Shown here: piece after piece, positions 1-7,300 of the stretch
How the letters are laid out: each line of letters opens with the position of its first letter
Position numbering within the stretch: the first letter of the stretch is position 1
From: Myxococcus llanfairpwllgwyngyllgogerychwyrndrobwllllantysiliogogogochensis
Lineage (GTDB): Bacteria; Myxococcota; Myxococcia; Myxococcales; Myxococcaceae
Length of the DNA stretch: 44,225 nt
Direction of reading: 5' to 3'
Assembly (NCBI RefSeq): GCF_006636215.1
Contig: NZ_VIFM01000073.1
Span: forward strand, 1 to 44,225
Notes under the pieces: model-generated
The model's database searches: none
Seen by the model: only the letters and a program-made list of their open reading frames with translations
Told to the model about the DNA's origin: nothing
Translations under genes and position numbers: made by a program

Positions 1-2
1 CA

Positions 3-329
3 CCCGCCCCGACCCAGACGGCGAAGCCCGAGAAGCCGACGCTGATGGGGCGCTTCAAGACGCTGATGCTGGAGTACGGCCCGCTGGCGCTGGTGACGAA
101 CTACGCCATCTTCGGCCTGGTGCTGGTGGGCTTCTATTTCGCCATCAAGCTGGGCTTCCAGCCGTCGAGCGCTGGCGAGCAGGCGGGCTCGTGGGCGGCG
201 GCCTACGCGGCCTCGCAGGTGGTGAAGCCCTTGCGACTGGCGGCGGTGTTCGTGCTCACGCCGCTCATCGCGCGCATCCCACCGGTGGCGCGCTTCATCG
301 AGCGCAACAAACACAAGTGGAGCTTCTGA
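3..329 (+). CDS. DUF1279/FAM210-like membrane protein (5' partial)
   Basis: The reading frame is open from the left edge, so the true start probably lies outside the window; the first in-window ATG is at 45. The visible 108 residues begin with a Pro/Lys/Thr-rich stretch, then a positively charged segment (GRFKTLMLEYGPLAL). Two hydrophobic stretches follow, one around NYAIFGLVLVGFYFAI and one in the C-terminal third (PLRLAAVFVLTPLIA), and the protein ends in a basic tail (ERNKHKWSF). This arrangement, with the KxLxxEYGPxAL motif before the first membrane helix, is that of the DUF1279 family (FAM210A/B-like). Its biochemical role in bacteria is not established. It converges with the nuclease gene downstream, with a small hairpin between them. 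Family call by motif only. Confidence 0.6.
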   Translation, partial: PAPTQTAKPEKPTLMGRFKTLMLEYGPLALVTNYAIFGLVLVGFYFAIKLGFQPSSAGEQAGSWAAAYAASQVVKPLRLAAVFVLTPLIARIPPVARFIERNKHKWSF

Positions 330-334
330 GCGCA

Positions 335-362
335 CGCGGCGACCCGAGCCTGGGCCGCCGCG
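335..362. terminator. Possible hairpin between convergent genes
   Basis: Seven-base arms CGCGGCG (335-341) and CGCCGCG (356-362) flank a 14-nt loop in the 49-bp gap between two convergent genes. There is no T-tract, so intrinsic termination would be weak. In this GC-rich DNA a 7-bp dyad can occur by chance. Confidence 0.3.
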
Positions 363-378
363 CGCGAACGTCACCGAC

Positions 379-1995
379 TCAGAAGGCGGGGACGCGGAAG
401 TCCTTGATGATGCCCATGTGCTGCATGCCGGAGGCGGCGCTGTCTCCGGCCTGCACCGGCGCGATTTCCGACAGCGGCGTGTAGACGCGGCTGTCGAGCA
501 CCAGTCCACCCGGGAAGGTGCTGGAGCCGATGACGGTGGACTGGCGGTACTGGTTCAGGTCCGCGTCCACCAGGACGTGGTCATACGGCTTGCCCCGGCT
601 GAAGTTGGTGTTGACGTTGCCGTTCTTGTCGGCCGGATACGGCGAACTGGTGACGACCACGCCCGCGAACGTGGAGAAGCAGGACTCCGAGCGGCTGTCG
701 GTGTTGAGGTCGCCACCGATGACCAGGTAGTCGCTCTCCGGGATTTGCGCCCGGATGTAGTTGACGATGAGGTTCGCCTCGTTGTTGCGAGCGCCCGAGC
801 CCGAGGTGAGCAGGTGCACGCTCACCGCCCAGAGGTCCTTGGGACCGGGGATGTCGATGCGCGCCCACGCGAAGTCACGGTTGGAGACCTGCGTGTCGTT
901 CCACTCACCCGACTGGATGATGGGCCAGCGGCTGATGATGCCGTTGGGGATCTGCGCGCCTTCCTCCCGGTAGTAATGGAAGCCGCTGCCCACCGCGTTC
1001 ACCAACGAGCTGATGTCCGCCACGGAGTCGGTCCGGTAGTTGAACTCCTGGATGAGCACCACGTCGGGGTCCACGCCCTGCATCAAGCGGATGCCGTGGC
1101 CCGGGTCGTAGTCCTGCCCGTTCCCGCTGGAGATGTTCGCCGCCATGATGCGGATGTTCGTGTAGGTCCCCGTCCCCGTGCCGGCGTCAGTGCTCGTGCC
1201 CGCGTCGGTGCTCGTGCCCGCGTCGGTGCCAGGACCCGGACCGGCGTCGATCTCGGTGCCCGCGTCGATCTCAGTGCCCGCATCAATCTCGGTGCCCGCA
1301 TCAATCTCGGTGCCCGCATCAATCTCGGTGCCCGCATCAATCTCGGTGCCAGCGTCGGTCCCAGGACCAGGACCCGCATCAATCGCAGTGCCCGCGTCGA
1401 TCTCGGTGCCAGCGTCGGTCCCGGGGCCAGGACCCGCGTCAATCTCAGTGCCCGCGTCGACCACCGTGCCAGCGTCAATCTCAGTGCCCGCGTCGACCAC
1501 CGTGCCGGGACCCGCGTCGACCTCGGTACCAGGGCCCGCGTCGACCTCGATGTCGCCACCGTCCAGCGTGGACCCACCACCGTCGTCGCCCGACGAGCCG
1601 CCGTCGGTCTCCTCTCCACCGTCTCCGCCATCCCCCGCGCCCGCGTCATCCCCCGCATCCGGGGTCGCCTCGCAGACCTCGCTGGGCAGACAGAAGGTCG
1701 TCTCGCCGCCGTCGCGCTCCTCGCCCGTGGGGCAGCACGCCGCCTCCTCCTGACCACACACGGCCTGCGGTCCACACGGGCGCACGCAGATGGCTCGGTC
1801 ATAGAACGGGACGTAGCGGCACTCCTCGCCCTCGCCACAGGCACTCGCCCCTCGCTGCGGATCACACTGAACCCACAGCACCCCGCCATCCTCCAGGGGC
1901 AGCGGCGTCTTCGGTGGATCCGAGTCACCACAGGCCAGAGCGAGAATCGTGAGCGAAACCGCCGCACACGCGAGGTAGGAAAAAGTCTTCTTCAT
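379..1995 (-). CDS. Secreted lipoprotein with DAG-repeat linker and endonuclease/exonuclease/phosphatase domain
   Basis: I chose the ATG at 1995 (538 aa) because it gives a clean lipoprotein signal (MKKTFSYLA, hydrophobic core, lipobox LALAC); a TTG at 2028 would only add 11 residues. After the lipid-anchor Cys comes a cysteine-rich segment of about 70 residues (motifs CGEGEEC, CVRPCG, ACCPTG). About 150 residues of Asp/Ala/Gly-rich linker follow, built from TEIDAG/TVVDAG/PGPGTDAG units. The C-terminal 255 residues are a DNase I-like fold domain. Visible motifs are MAAN, the metal-binding Glu in IQEFNYR, VSVHL, GGDLNTDS, PYDHVLVD and a terminal QHMGI supplying the last catalytic His. The protein probably acts at the outer membrane or outside the cell. 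The substrate could be extracellular DNA, a phosphoester or a lipid head group; sequence alone does not decide. Confidence 0.8.
   Translation of the reverse strand: MKKTFSYLACAAVSLTILALACGDSDPPKTPLPLEDGGVLWVQCDPQRGASACGEGEECRYVPFYDRAICVRPCGPQAVCGQEEAACCPTGEERDGGETTFCLPSEVCEATPDAGDDAGAGDGGDGGEETDGGSSGDDGGGSTLDGGDIEVDAGPGTEVDAGPGTVVDAGTEIDAGTVVDAGTEIDAGPGPGTDAGTEIDAGTAIDAGPGPGTDAGTEIDAGTEIDAGTEIDAGTEIDAGTEIDAGTEIDAGPGPGTDAGTSTDAGTSTDAGTGTGTYTNIRIMAANISSGNGQDYDPGHGIRLMQGVDPDVVLIQEFNYRTDSVADISSLVNAVGSGFHYYREEGAQIPNGIISRWPIIQSGEWNDTQVSNRDFAWARIDIPGPKDLWAVSVHLLTSGSGARNNEANLIVNYIRAQIPESDYLVIGGDLNTDSRSESCFSTFAGVVVTSSPYPADKNGNVNTNFSRGKPYDHVLVDADLNQYRQSTVIGSSTFPGGLVLDSRVYTPLSEIAPVQAGDSAASGMQHMGIIKDFRVPAF
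1177..1548 (-). repeat. Imperfect 18-bp tandem repeats coding (T/P)(E/G)(I/V)DAG linker
   Basis: About 370 bp inside the nuclease lipoprotein gene consist of near-identical units of 18 bp and multiples. On the + strand a typical unit reads GTGCCCGCATCAATCTCG. Around 1270-1360 at least four nearly exact copies stand in a row, with slightly diverged copies on both sides. Each unit encodes six residues of the type TEIDAG, so unit gain or loss keeps the frame. It is a coding minisatellite, not a CRISPR array: units abut with no unique spacers. Confidence 0.9.
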
Positions 1996-2069
1996 GCGCT
2001 CGGGCCTGCTTCCATGATGACGATTCAAGGGGTGTCGACCGCCAGCACCGGCATGCGGACGGGCGCGGG

Positions 2070-2075
2070 AGTATA
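2070..2075 (-). promoter_or_regulatory. Candidate -10 box (TATACT) for the nuclease lipoprotein gene
   Basis: On the - strand a TATACT hexamer lies 75 nt upstream of the ATG at 1995. No convincing -35 hexamer is found at 16-18 bp spacing (best is GACTGA), so the call rests on the -10 box alone. Confidence 0.25.
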
Positions 2076-2210
2076 GGAGACGACCCGGGCGTCAGTCCTG
2101 CGACTTACCGCCAAATCGTACATTTACAGCGGTGAAAATCAGGTGACGAACCTCTCCCAATCCTCTCGGCCGAGACGTCGGGACCGTCGCGGCGGAATCA
2201 AGAGCACCCG

Positions 2211-2924
2211 GTGGTGACTGTTCGACTCCATGGCCGACTGAAGGACTTCCTCTCGCCGGAGAAGCGCGCGCAGGAGACGCTGCAGGTGACGCCCTTGGGC
2301 TCGCCCTCGGTCAAGGACCTCATCGAGTCACTCGGACCGCCTCATCCCGAAGTGGACGGGGTGCGCGTCAACGCGGAGCCCGTGGGCTTCGCGCATCGGG
2401 TGGCGCCGGGCTCGTTCGTGGAGGCGTGGCCGGCCCTCCAGCCCGTGGAAGGAATGCCCCGCTTCGTCCTCGACGTGGGCCTGGGCCGGCTGTCCGGCTT
2501 CCTTCGGATGCTCGGCTTCGACACCCTGTGGCGCAACGACTTCGCGGACGACGAGCTCGCGCGGATTTCGAGCACCGAGCACCGCGTCGTGCTGACCCGC
2601 GACATCGGCGTGCTCAAGCGAGGTGAAGTCGTGCTCGGCTACTTCCCTCGCGCGGCGGACCCCGTGGAGCAGTTGGTGGAAGTGGTGCGTCGCTATGGGC
2701 TTGGAGCCCGGATGAAACCGTTCTCCCGGTGCATCGCCTGCAACGCAAACCTGAGTCCCGCCGAACCTCACGAGGTGACGGGCCGTGTGCCCGAAGGTGT
2801 CGCGGAACGTCACTCGCACTTCCAGCAATGTCCCGACTGCCGCCGGGTTTTCTGGGCCGGCTCGCACCAGGAGCGCATGCAGGCCCTGGTGGACCGTCTG
2901 CGCGCACTCGAATCCGAGCGCTGA
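2211..2924 (+). CDS. Ubiquitin-like + Mut7-C RNase-fold domain protein
   Basis: This 237-residue protein has three parts. Residues 1-80 are a beta-grasp ubiquitin/ThiS-like domain (MVTVRLHGRLKDFL; VDGVRVNAEPVGFAHRV; PGSFVEAWPAL). Residues about 85-165 are a Mut7-C domain of the PIN-like RNase fold, with conserved acidic residues in RFVLDVGLGRLSGFLRMLG, NDFADDELARI and VVLTRDIGVLK. The C-terminal 70 residues carry a zinc ribbon with pairs CIACN and CPDCRR. This is the standard Ub-Mut7C/Mut7-C architecture. The function is inferred to be RNA cleavage or RNA-associated and is not demonstrated for this group. The start is one of two adjacent GTG codons (2211 or 2214); no ATG precedes the conserved first beta strand. 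The gene is divergent from the nuclease gene. Confidence 0.85.
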   Translation: MVTVRLHGRLKDFLSPEKRAQETLQVTPLGSPSVKDLIESLGPPHPEVDGVRVNAEPVGFAHRVAPGSFVEAWPALQPVEGMPRFVLDVGLGRLSGFLRMLGFDTLWRNDFADDELARISSTEHRVVLTRDIGVLKRGEVVLGYFPRAADPVEQLVEVVRRYGLGARMKPFSRCIACNANLSPAEPHEVTGRVPEGVAERHSHFQQCPDCRRVFWAGSHQERMQALVDRLRALESER

Positions 2925-2930
2925 TCCACG

Positions 2931-2952
2931 CCCAGGCCACCACACGCCTGGG
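2931..2952 (+). terminator. Short hairpin just after the Mut7-C gene
   Basis: CCCAGGC (2931-2937) and GCCTGGG (2946-2952) form a perfect 7-bp stem with an 8-nt loop, beginning 6 nt past the stop codon. There is no U-tract, so efficiency is uncertain. Its position suggests it ends the Mut7-C transcript before the pilus promoter region. Confidence 0.4.
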
Positions 2953-2973
2953 AACTCCCGCAGTGAAGCCCGC

Positions 2974-3012
2974 ACCTCGCAAAAACATGTGCCCTCGCAC
3001 TTTTTGCGAGGT
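2974..3012. promoter_or_regulatory. Dyad with three CCTCGCA copies: candidate enhancer site for the pilus operon
   Basis: A perfect 12-bp inverted repeat, ACCTCGCAAAAA (2974-2985) and TTTTTGCGAGGT (3001-3012), is separated by 15 bp. The heptamer CCTCGCA occurs three times: 2975-2981 (+), 2993-2999 (+) and 3005-3011 (-). The centre is about 118 bp upstream of the start site predicted from the sigma-54 promoter at 3086-3101, a typical distance for an enhancer-binding activator. As a terminator it fits poorly, because no T-run follows the right arm and a separate hairpin already sits right after the upstream gene. Confidence 0.55.
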
Positions 3013-3085
3013 CGCTAATGACCCAAAACTCCTGGTGAAAAACCCTTACCACAAGGATTTCAGTGGGTTGCGGGCTTCCCGCCAC

Positions 3086-3101
3086 GGGCACGTGAGTTGC
3101 T
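3086..3101 (+). promoter_or_regulatory. Sigma-54 promoter of the pilX-fimU operon
   Basis: The sequence GGGCACGTGAGTTGCT matches the -24/-12 consensus TGGCACG-N4-TTGC(A/T) at every specified base except the first T. The invariant GG (3087-3088) and GC (3099-3100) are exactly 10 bp apart. A transcript should begin near 3111-3112, giving a leader of about 46 nt to the pilX ATG at 3158, which has an AGGAG ribosome binding site at 3145-3149. Sigma-54 control of pilus genes is established for pilA in M. xanthus, so the context agrees. Confidence 0.85.
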
Positions 3102-3157
3102 GAGTTGGCGACACTTCCGTCGCTTTCCCCCAAGCGGCGCGCACAGGAGTCCGTGAG

Positions 3158-3868
3158 ATGGCGCACCGAAACCTACCCCGAAGCCGAGCGAGCGGAGGCT
3201 TCACCCTGCTTGTCGCGCTTGGCGTCGTCGTGGTGGTGACGATGGCGGTGATGCTGAGCTACCGGGTGGTGGGCCGCGAGGCGGACACCCAGGCGGATGC
3301 GCGCCGGCAGAAGGAGGCGTTCTTCGCGGCGGAGGCGGGGCTGGCGGAGGGTCGCGAGGCCATGCGCCTGCGGCTGGGCACCAACGAGACCTACAGCAAC
3401 GTGCTCGCGGGCCTCAACGGCGCCATCGTCGCGGACATTGGAATCGCGGGCGCCACTCCCGCCTGGCGGGAACTGCTGCCAGGAGCGGGCGCGGGTAACT
3501 GGAACTACCTGAGCCTGACGCCGGCCACCATGCCCGAGACGGAGAAGGCCAGCGAGGGAGGCGATCCGTACATGGACTACCCCGAGCAGCGCAACATCCG
3601 CTACCGCGTCTTCGTGCGTGATGACAACGACAACGGGGACGAAACCGACGACGAAAATGGTCAGGTGTGGATTGCCGCCGTCGGCGAGGTGGTGAGCCCC
3701 CAGGGTCGTCCCACGCGCTCCATCGTCCAGGCGCTCATCACCAACCAGAACTCCCCGGCCACCAACGGCCCCGGCTGCACCAGCCGCGGCTGCGGCCCGG
3801 ACAACACCTTCAACAACACGCAGGACCAATCCTCTCCCGACACTACCGTCGTGCGGACCATCCCCTAG
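3158..3868 (+). CDS. pilX: Type IVa pilus minor pilin PilX
   Basis: A 236-residue prepilin-like protein. The N terminus has a short basic leader, then SGG, a possible cleavage after Gly14, and FTLLVALGVVVVVTMAVML. Position +5 is Val rather than the usual Glu, as is common in PilX and GspK families. The amphipathic stretch EAFFAAEAGLAEGREAM after the membrane helix is the PilX N-domain signature. Residues 155-166 form an acidic loop with EF-hand-like spacing (D155, N157, N159, G160, T163, E166); the related pseudopilin GspK is known to bind calcium. Two Cys (CTSRGCG) near the C terminus may form a disulfide. First gene of the operon, with a good ribosome site 8 nt upstream. It is expected to sit in the minor-pilin priming or tip complex. 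Confidence 0.85.
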   Translation: MAHRNLPRSRASGGFTLLVALGVVVVVTMAVMLSYRVVGREADTQADARRQKEAFFAAEAGLAEGREAMRLRLGTNETYSNVLAGLNGAIVADIGIAGATPAWRELLPGAGAGNWNYLSLTPATMPETEKASEGGDPYMDYPEQRNIRYRVFVRDDNDNGDETDDENGQVWIAAVGEVVSPQGRPTRSIVQALITNQNSPATNGPGCTSRGCGPDNTFNNTQDQSSPDTTVVRTIP

Positions 3869-3892
3869 AACCCGCCGTCCCACGAGCTCCCA

Positions 3893-4363
3893 ATGAAACA
3901 CATTCCTCTCCTCGCGCTCCTGCTGCTGCCGGGCCTCGCCGGCGCCGACGACGCGGGCAAGAACGCCTTCAACAAGGTCTGCTCGGGCTGCCACACCCTC
4001 AATCCGCCCGCTTCGCAGCAAAAGCAGTTCGCCAAGACAGGCGCGCCCAGCCCCCAGCGTCAGAAGGAAGAGCGCCGGTTCGAGCTGGGTGAGCTCGTGC
4101 ATAACCGCACGCCGGAACAACTCCGTGCCTGGCTCACGGCCCCCAGTCAGGTCCAGAAGAACACCCGCTGCGACACCCGGGGCATCACGCCTTCCGAGGT
4201 GGAGCAGGTTCATGCCTACCTGCTGCTCAGCGCCCGGCCTCCTCCTCCGTCGCGTGACGAGTTGCTGCGTCAGCAGCTCCAGGAAGATCTCGCCAGCCGC
4301 CGCGCGAAGAAGCGCCCGACGACTCCTTCGTCTTCGTCCCGCCCAGCCCAGGGGAAGAAGTAA
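3893..4363 (+). CDS. tfcP: TfcP-like noncanonical cytochrome c
   Basis: This 156-residue secreted protein starts with a signal peptide (MKHIPLLALLLLPGLAGA) followed by one c-type haem site, C30-S-G-C33-H34. The only Met is the initiator, so the usual Met distal ligand cannot exist. Cys93 (in NTRCDTRG) lies where the distal ligand would be expected; His70 and His107 are alternatives. In M. xanthus, TfcP is a cytochrome c with Cys as distal ligand that stimulates calcium binding by a PilY1 protein and so supports pilus formation at low calcium. Here the gene sits directly between pilX and pilY1 and shares TAATG with pilY1. Residues 115-156 are a charged, Pro/Ser/Lys-rich tail. Assignment rests on the haem motif, missing Met, Cys93 and the neighbours. 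Confidence 0.85.
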   Translation: MKHIPLLALLLLPGLAGADDAGKNAFNKVCSGCHTLNPPASQQKQFAKTGAPSPQRQKEERRFELGELVHNRTPEQLRAWLTAPSQVQKNTRCDTRGITPSEVEQVHAYLLLSARPPPPSRDELLRQQLQEDLASRRAKKRPTTPSSSSRPAQGKK

Positions 4364-7300
4364 TGCATACCCTCATCCAATCCCTTGCAGTCCTTCTCGT
4401 GCTGGCCACGTCCTCCGCGCTGGCCCAGCAGGCCACCAACCTGTGTGAGTCCCACCTGGACCAGGACCGACAGGCCGGCTTCAAGGGCCCTGGGTCGGGC
4501 TACGGCTCCATGAGCGGCGGGACGAACCCCAACAAGGACCCCATCCTCATCCGCAACCCAGGGACCACGAACGCATACCTGCAGCTCAACACCAACCAGG
4601 TCGAGCTCAACGCCGAGCAAATCGCCTTCCCCTTCGACCAGCGCGTCACCATCAGCTACGTGTTCGAGTCAGCAGGCGCCTCGCACGCGCTGGGCTACCT
4701 GTACCTGGATGACGCAATCAACGAGGGCTACGTAAACGCCGCTGGCGACCTGCTGGACGCCAACGCGAACGGCATCCTCGACCTGCACGAGGCCCTCTTC
4801 AACGTCCAGTCCACCGACTCGGCGGACAAGTATGTTGGCCCTCGCACCGGCGGTGGCAACCCCGACCGGCGCTGCACGACGACCTTCACCGACCTGAGCG
4901 GCAAGACCTACTACGAGCCCGAAATCGCCATGAGGGCGGACTGCCTGGCCACGTATGCGCACCTCACCGGCGCGAACCGCATCGCTGATGCCCGTCCCGG
5001 CCAGACAGGGAACCTGATGACCACGGAGGCGGTGGGCAGGCTGCATGGCAACGGCAACGCGGCCGCCGATGACTATTCCGACAAGGGGTTGTTCCCGCGC
5101 ATCCCGAATCTGCTGGAGCCCAAGGACGTGGCCAACGGCGGCGAGGGCATCGGGCAGATGGTCTTCCTGCTCGCCGACGACGACAACGGACTGACCACCT
5201 ACGGCAACCTCGCTCCCGTGACCGACATCGAGCCGAACGGCGACGACGGCGTCCCGGACTACGACGTGTCCAGGTATGACAACCGGGGCGTCGTCCGCGG
5301 CACCAACCCCGACCCCGGGCTGACCACCAACGACCGCACCGTGGACCTGGGCGAAATCAAGGGCGGACGGGAACTCGTCTTCTTCCTGGTCGTCTACTAC
5401 TCCTCGGGCCACTCCCCGGGTCCTAATGGGAACGGCACCGTCTTCCCCTGCCTCAAGCAGGATGCGAACGGCAAGTGCCTTCTCCACCTGCGCTCGCCCA
5501 TCTCCGTCTTCTTCTCCAAGGCCGCCTGGAACCTGGACCAGAACGGCGAGGACAACAACGTGGTGGCCGCGCGCAACATCGGCTGTCCGTACGAGGCGGG
5601 CTGCAACCGGGACAATCCCGATGGGGACCCCGACGACGCGTGCTCGGTGGCAGGAGCCACGCCGCCCCAGCGACTGTGCGGTTGGCTGGACGGACCGAAG
5701 ACGCAGGTTGGCACCAGCCTCCACCGATTGCGGACGGAGGCCACCTACAACTTCCTGGACATGCCCATGGAGCGCGTGGTGGTGACGCGACCGTCAGGCA
5801 CGACGCGCAACCCCATGCCCCACGTCATCGTGGGCGCGCCCTCGACAGACCGTTACCGCTGGATTCTGGGGTTCGAGGACATCCCCGGAGGTGGTGACCG
5901 CGACTTCAACGACGTGGTGTTCGTCATCAACAAGGTGAACGGAGGCGTCGTCAACTCGGGTGACATGTCCGGAGGAAACACGACTGATGGAGACATCTCG
6001 CCCCAGTTCGCCGAGGACTTCCTCATCACTCGAGTGCGCTTCACGCGCGAGGACGACGTGCTTCCCGCTCCGCCCCGGTCCTCTCCCAGCTGCCGCACGG
6101 TCGGCACGTCGTGCTGGACCGAGAAAAGCGCGAATGCCTGCTCGCGCCCCAACTCCCCACCTCCCACCATCCAGTACTCCATCGCGGTGGACTGCAACAT
6201 CTGCACGAGCGGCGCCAATGCGACGTGCACCCCGAACCTCACTCCACAGTGGATTCCGGTGCAGTTCGACACCCCGACACAGCGGACGAAGGAGCTGGAC
6301 ATGTTGGAGCTGGGCTTCACCGGCTCGCAACTGTGCTGGAAGGTGAACATCACCAGTCCCAACGAAGACTGCGTGCCCGTCATCAACAACGTCAACGTGG
6401 GCTATCAGGCCGTGCGCGCGGGCAGCTATTCGCGCTCCTCGCCGTCCACGGTGGGCAATGCCATTGTCTGGGGTGTGAACGAGACCCCCGGCAAGGCCTG
6501 GGGAAAGAACTGGCCGGGTGATGGGCTGCCCGAGGCCGCCGTCCGCGCGTACGATGGCCGCAAGGACTTTTCGGTGCGCGGCCGGCTGTACTTCCGTTCG
6601 CTCTACGACCCGGAGGTTCCGACAGTGACGAAGGTCGTCCAGCGCTGGGACGCTGGCCGGGTGATGGCCATGTCCTTCCGCGGCTCCGACAATCCACTCA
6701 ACCGCACGCTCATCACGATGGCCAGCAACGGCGACCGCACCACCATCAGCGACCAACTGGACGACGACGCGAGCACCAGCCCCCTCTTCCCGGACTCGCT
6801 CTGCGACGTCTACGCCAACGGGCGCTACGTCTACGACCTGAACTTCGACGACAAGTGCGGCACCCCCTCCATCACCCTTCCCCTGTCGAAGCGCATCACC
6901 GACGAGACCAACGACCGCAACTTCCTGCGCGAGTGGATCTACGGTTGGGAAGACCGCCACGGCCCGGGGCCGTCCAACGTGAAGCGCCCCTGGGCGATGG
7001 GCGGCATCAACCTGTCCACCGTCGCTATCGCGGTGCCGCCGTATCTGGACACCTGGTTCCAGAACGCGCGGGCGTCTGAGCGTGACGACTACCGGCGCAA
7101 CTTCATGGAGCGTCTCAAGAACCGCCCCACCCTGGCCTACGTGGGCACGATGAATGGATTCCTGCACGCGTTCGAGTCGGGCGAGTTCCGGAACTCGGCG
7201 GAAGACGAGTGTGCTGACGGCTTTCAGCTGCGGGGCTACTTCAATCCCACGGGCGCGGCCTGCGTCGACCCCGTCACCCCGCGTAATTACGGCTCGGGTG

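Noticed and set aside
1177..1548. Regular repeats that could suggest a CRISPR array
   Set aside because: Units of 18 bp abut with no unique spacers and code in frame for DAG linker; no cas genes nearby.
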